Shown piece after piece: positions 5,134-6,203 of a DNA stretch of 6,203 nucleotides. The stretch spans positions 1-6,203 of the forward strand of contig CALFLJ010000053.1 of assembly GCA_937880335.1 (NCBI GenBank), in the 5' to 3' direction. Position numbers and translations under genes: made by a program. Under the pieces are notes generated by a model. That model was not told where the DNA came from, made no database searches, and worked only from the letters and a program-made list of their open reading frames with translations. Position 1 is the first letter of the stretch; every line of letters begins with the position of its first letter. Origin of the DNA: an uncultured Succinatimonas sp. Its GTDB lineage: Bacteria > Pseudomonadota > Gammaproteobacteria > Enterobacterales > Succinivibrionaceae.

Positions 5134-6203
5134 ATGGAGTTTACAAGTAAAGTTGTTGTGCCTGAAAATGGCAGTGCAATTGAGATTGACAGTAATGGCA
5201 AATTATTAGTACCAAATAACCCGGTTATTCCTTTTATTCGTGGTGATGGTATTGGTGCTGATATTACCCCTGTAATGCAGAAAGTAGTCGATGCTGCAGT
5301 TAATAAAGCATACAAAGGAGAGCGTAAGATCTCCTGGATGGAGATTTATGCCGGTGGTCGTAGTACTGAGGTTTATGGTGATGGTGTTTGGCTTCCTGAT
5401 GAGACTTATGATTTCATCCGTAAGTATCACGTTGCAATTAAAGGACCTTTAACTACACCTGTAGGTGGTGGTATCCGTTCTTTAAATGTTTCTTTACGAC
5501 AGACTCTTGATCTTTATATTTGCCTACGACCTGTTCGCTATTTTAAAGGTGTTCCATCTCCTGTAAAGCATCCTGAACTTGTTGATACTGTTATCTTCCG
5601 TGAAAATGCTGAGGATATTTACGCCGGTATTGAGTGGGAGGCAGACTCTGAGGGCGCACAACGTCTTATCGATTTCTTAGAAAAAGAGATGGGCGTTAAA
5701 AAGATAAGGTTTACCGAGCATTGTGGTATTGGTGTAAAACCAATGTCCCGTCAGGGAACTGAGCGTTTAATTAAGGCAGCCTTTGAATACGCAATTGATC
5801 ACGATCGTAAGTCTGTAACTATTGTCCATAAAGGCAATATTATGAAGTTTACAGAAGGTGCCTTTAAGAACTGGGGCTATGCTTTAGCAAAAGATGCTTA
5901 TGGTGCTACAACTGATGAGAAGGGACGTGTAAGTTTCTTAAATCCTAAGAATGGACACAAGATTGTAGTTAAAGATTGTATCGCAGATGCCTTCTTACAG
6001 AATATACTCTTATATCCTGCCGATTATGATGTAGTCTGTGCCATGAACTTAAACGGTGACTATATCTCTGATGCTCTGGCAGCTGAGGTAGGTGGTATTG
6101 GTATTGCCCCTGGTGCTAATATCGGTACTGAATGTGCAATCTTTGAGGCAACTCATGGTACAGCTCCTACAATTGCAGGAACTGGTAAGGCAAATCCAGG
6201 CTC
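5134..6203 (+). CDS. icd: Isocitrate dehydrogenase, partial at 3' end, probably NAD-dependent
   Basis: Icd oxidatively decarboxylates isocitrate to 2-oxoglutarate in the TCA cycle as a cytosolic homodimer. About 356 codons are present; the E. coli protein has 416, so roughly the last 60 are beyond the window. The isocitrate site is intact: S116, N118, R122, R132 and R156 in GGGIRSLNVSLRQ to VIFREN, Y163, K233, and metal ligands D285, D309 and D313. S116 matches Ser113 of E. coli, the AceK phosphorylation site. The nucleotide loop reads HGTAPTIAGTGKANPG: E. coli Lys344, Tyr345 and Val351, which grip the NADP 2'-phosphate, are T346, I347 and A353. This resembles NAD-using members of the family. 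The start ATG follows AAAGGAG by 6 bases, and MEFTSKVVVP matches the E. coli MESKVVVP start. It is divergent from the tRNA and nudJ operon. Confidence 0.97.
   Translation, partial: MEFTSKVVVPENGSAIEIDSNGKLLVPNNPVIPFIRGDGIGADITPVMQKVVDAAVNKAYKGERKISWMEIYAGGRSTEVYGDGVWLPDETYDFIRKYHVAIKGPLTTPVGGGIRSLNVSLRQTLDLYICLRPVRYFKGVPSPVKHPELVDTVIFRENAEDIYAGIEWEADSEGAQRLIDFLEKEMGVKKIRFTEHCGIGVKPMSRQGTERLIKAAFEYAIDHDRKSVTIVHKGNIMKFTEGAFKNWGYALAKDAYGATTDEKGRVSFLNPKNGHKIVVKDCIADAFLQNILLYPADYDVVCAMNLNGDYISDALAAEVGGIGIAPGANIGTECAIFEATHGTAPTIAGTGKANPG

Noticed and set aside
5094..5430. Two minus-strand open frames of 73 and 74 codons across the start of icd
   Set aside because: They lie antisense to well-conserved icd codons, have no recognisable domain and no convincing ribosome site.

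Overview
The window looks like a chromosomal core region of an AT-rich gammaproteobacterium. The strongest evidence is the run nudJ-mnmA-hflD-purB lying divergent from icd, which from memory is the Escherichia coli arrangement (icd, rluE, nudJ, mnmA, hflD, purB, phoPQ). The low GC content and the NAD-type cofactor residues in Icd would suit a fermentative, gut-associated lineage such as Succinivibrionaceae, but that placement is inference.

Layout from left to right: positions 1-119 hold a long imperfect hairpin and a rho-independent terminator. Positions 120-881 (minus) encode a GntR-family regulator of the FCD subgroup. Positions 882-1025 hold its promoter region, a perfect 20-bp palindrome that is probably an operator, and the purB terminator hairpin. 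From 4684 down to 1026 (minus) runs a tightly packed operon: nudJ (Nudix hydrolase), mnmA (tRNA 2-thiouridylase), hflD (lysogenization regulator homologue) and purB (adenylosuccinate lyase). Gaps between these genes are 1, 9 and about 16 bases. A tRNA-Val with anticodon CAC lies at 4853-4929 (minus). It occupies the place where E. coli has rluE. The divergent intergenic region 4930-5133 carries the tRNA promoter and the icd leader. From 5134 on the plus strand icd runs off the window edge after about 356 codons.

How the genes fit together: PurB serves purine synthesis (IMP and AMP branches) and MnmA makes the s2U34 modification of tRNAs. NudJ hydrolyses nucleotide and thiamine-precursor diphosphates. 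HflD is a membrane-associated protein of poorly defined host function. Icd is the isocitrate dehydrogenase of the TCA cycle. The nudJ-purB block is a housekeeping operon. The GntR regulator is a separate unit with its own terminator and a likely autoregulatory site.

The most notable observation is in Icd. Three residues that set NADP specificity in E. coli Icd (Lys344, Tyr345, Val351) are Thr, Ile and Ala here, which points to NAD use. I found no mobile element, CRISPR array, defence island or evidently undescribed multi-gene system in this window.
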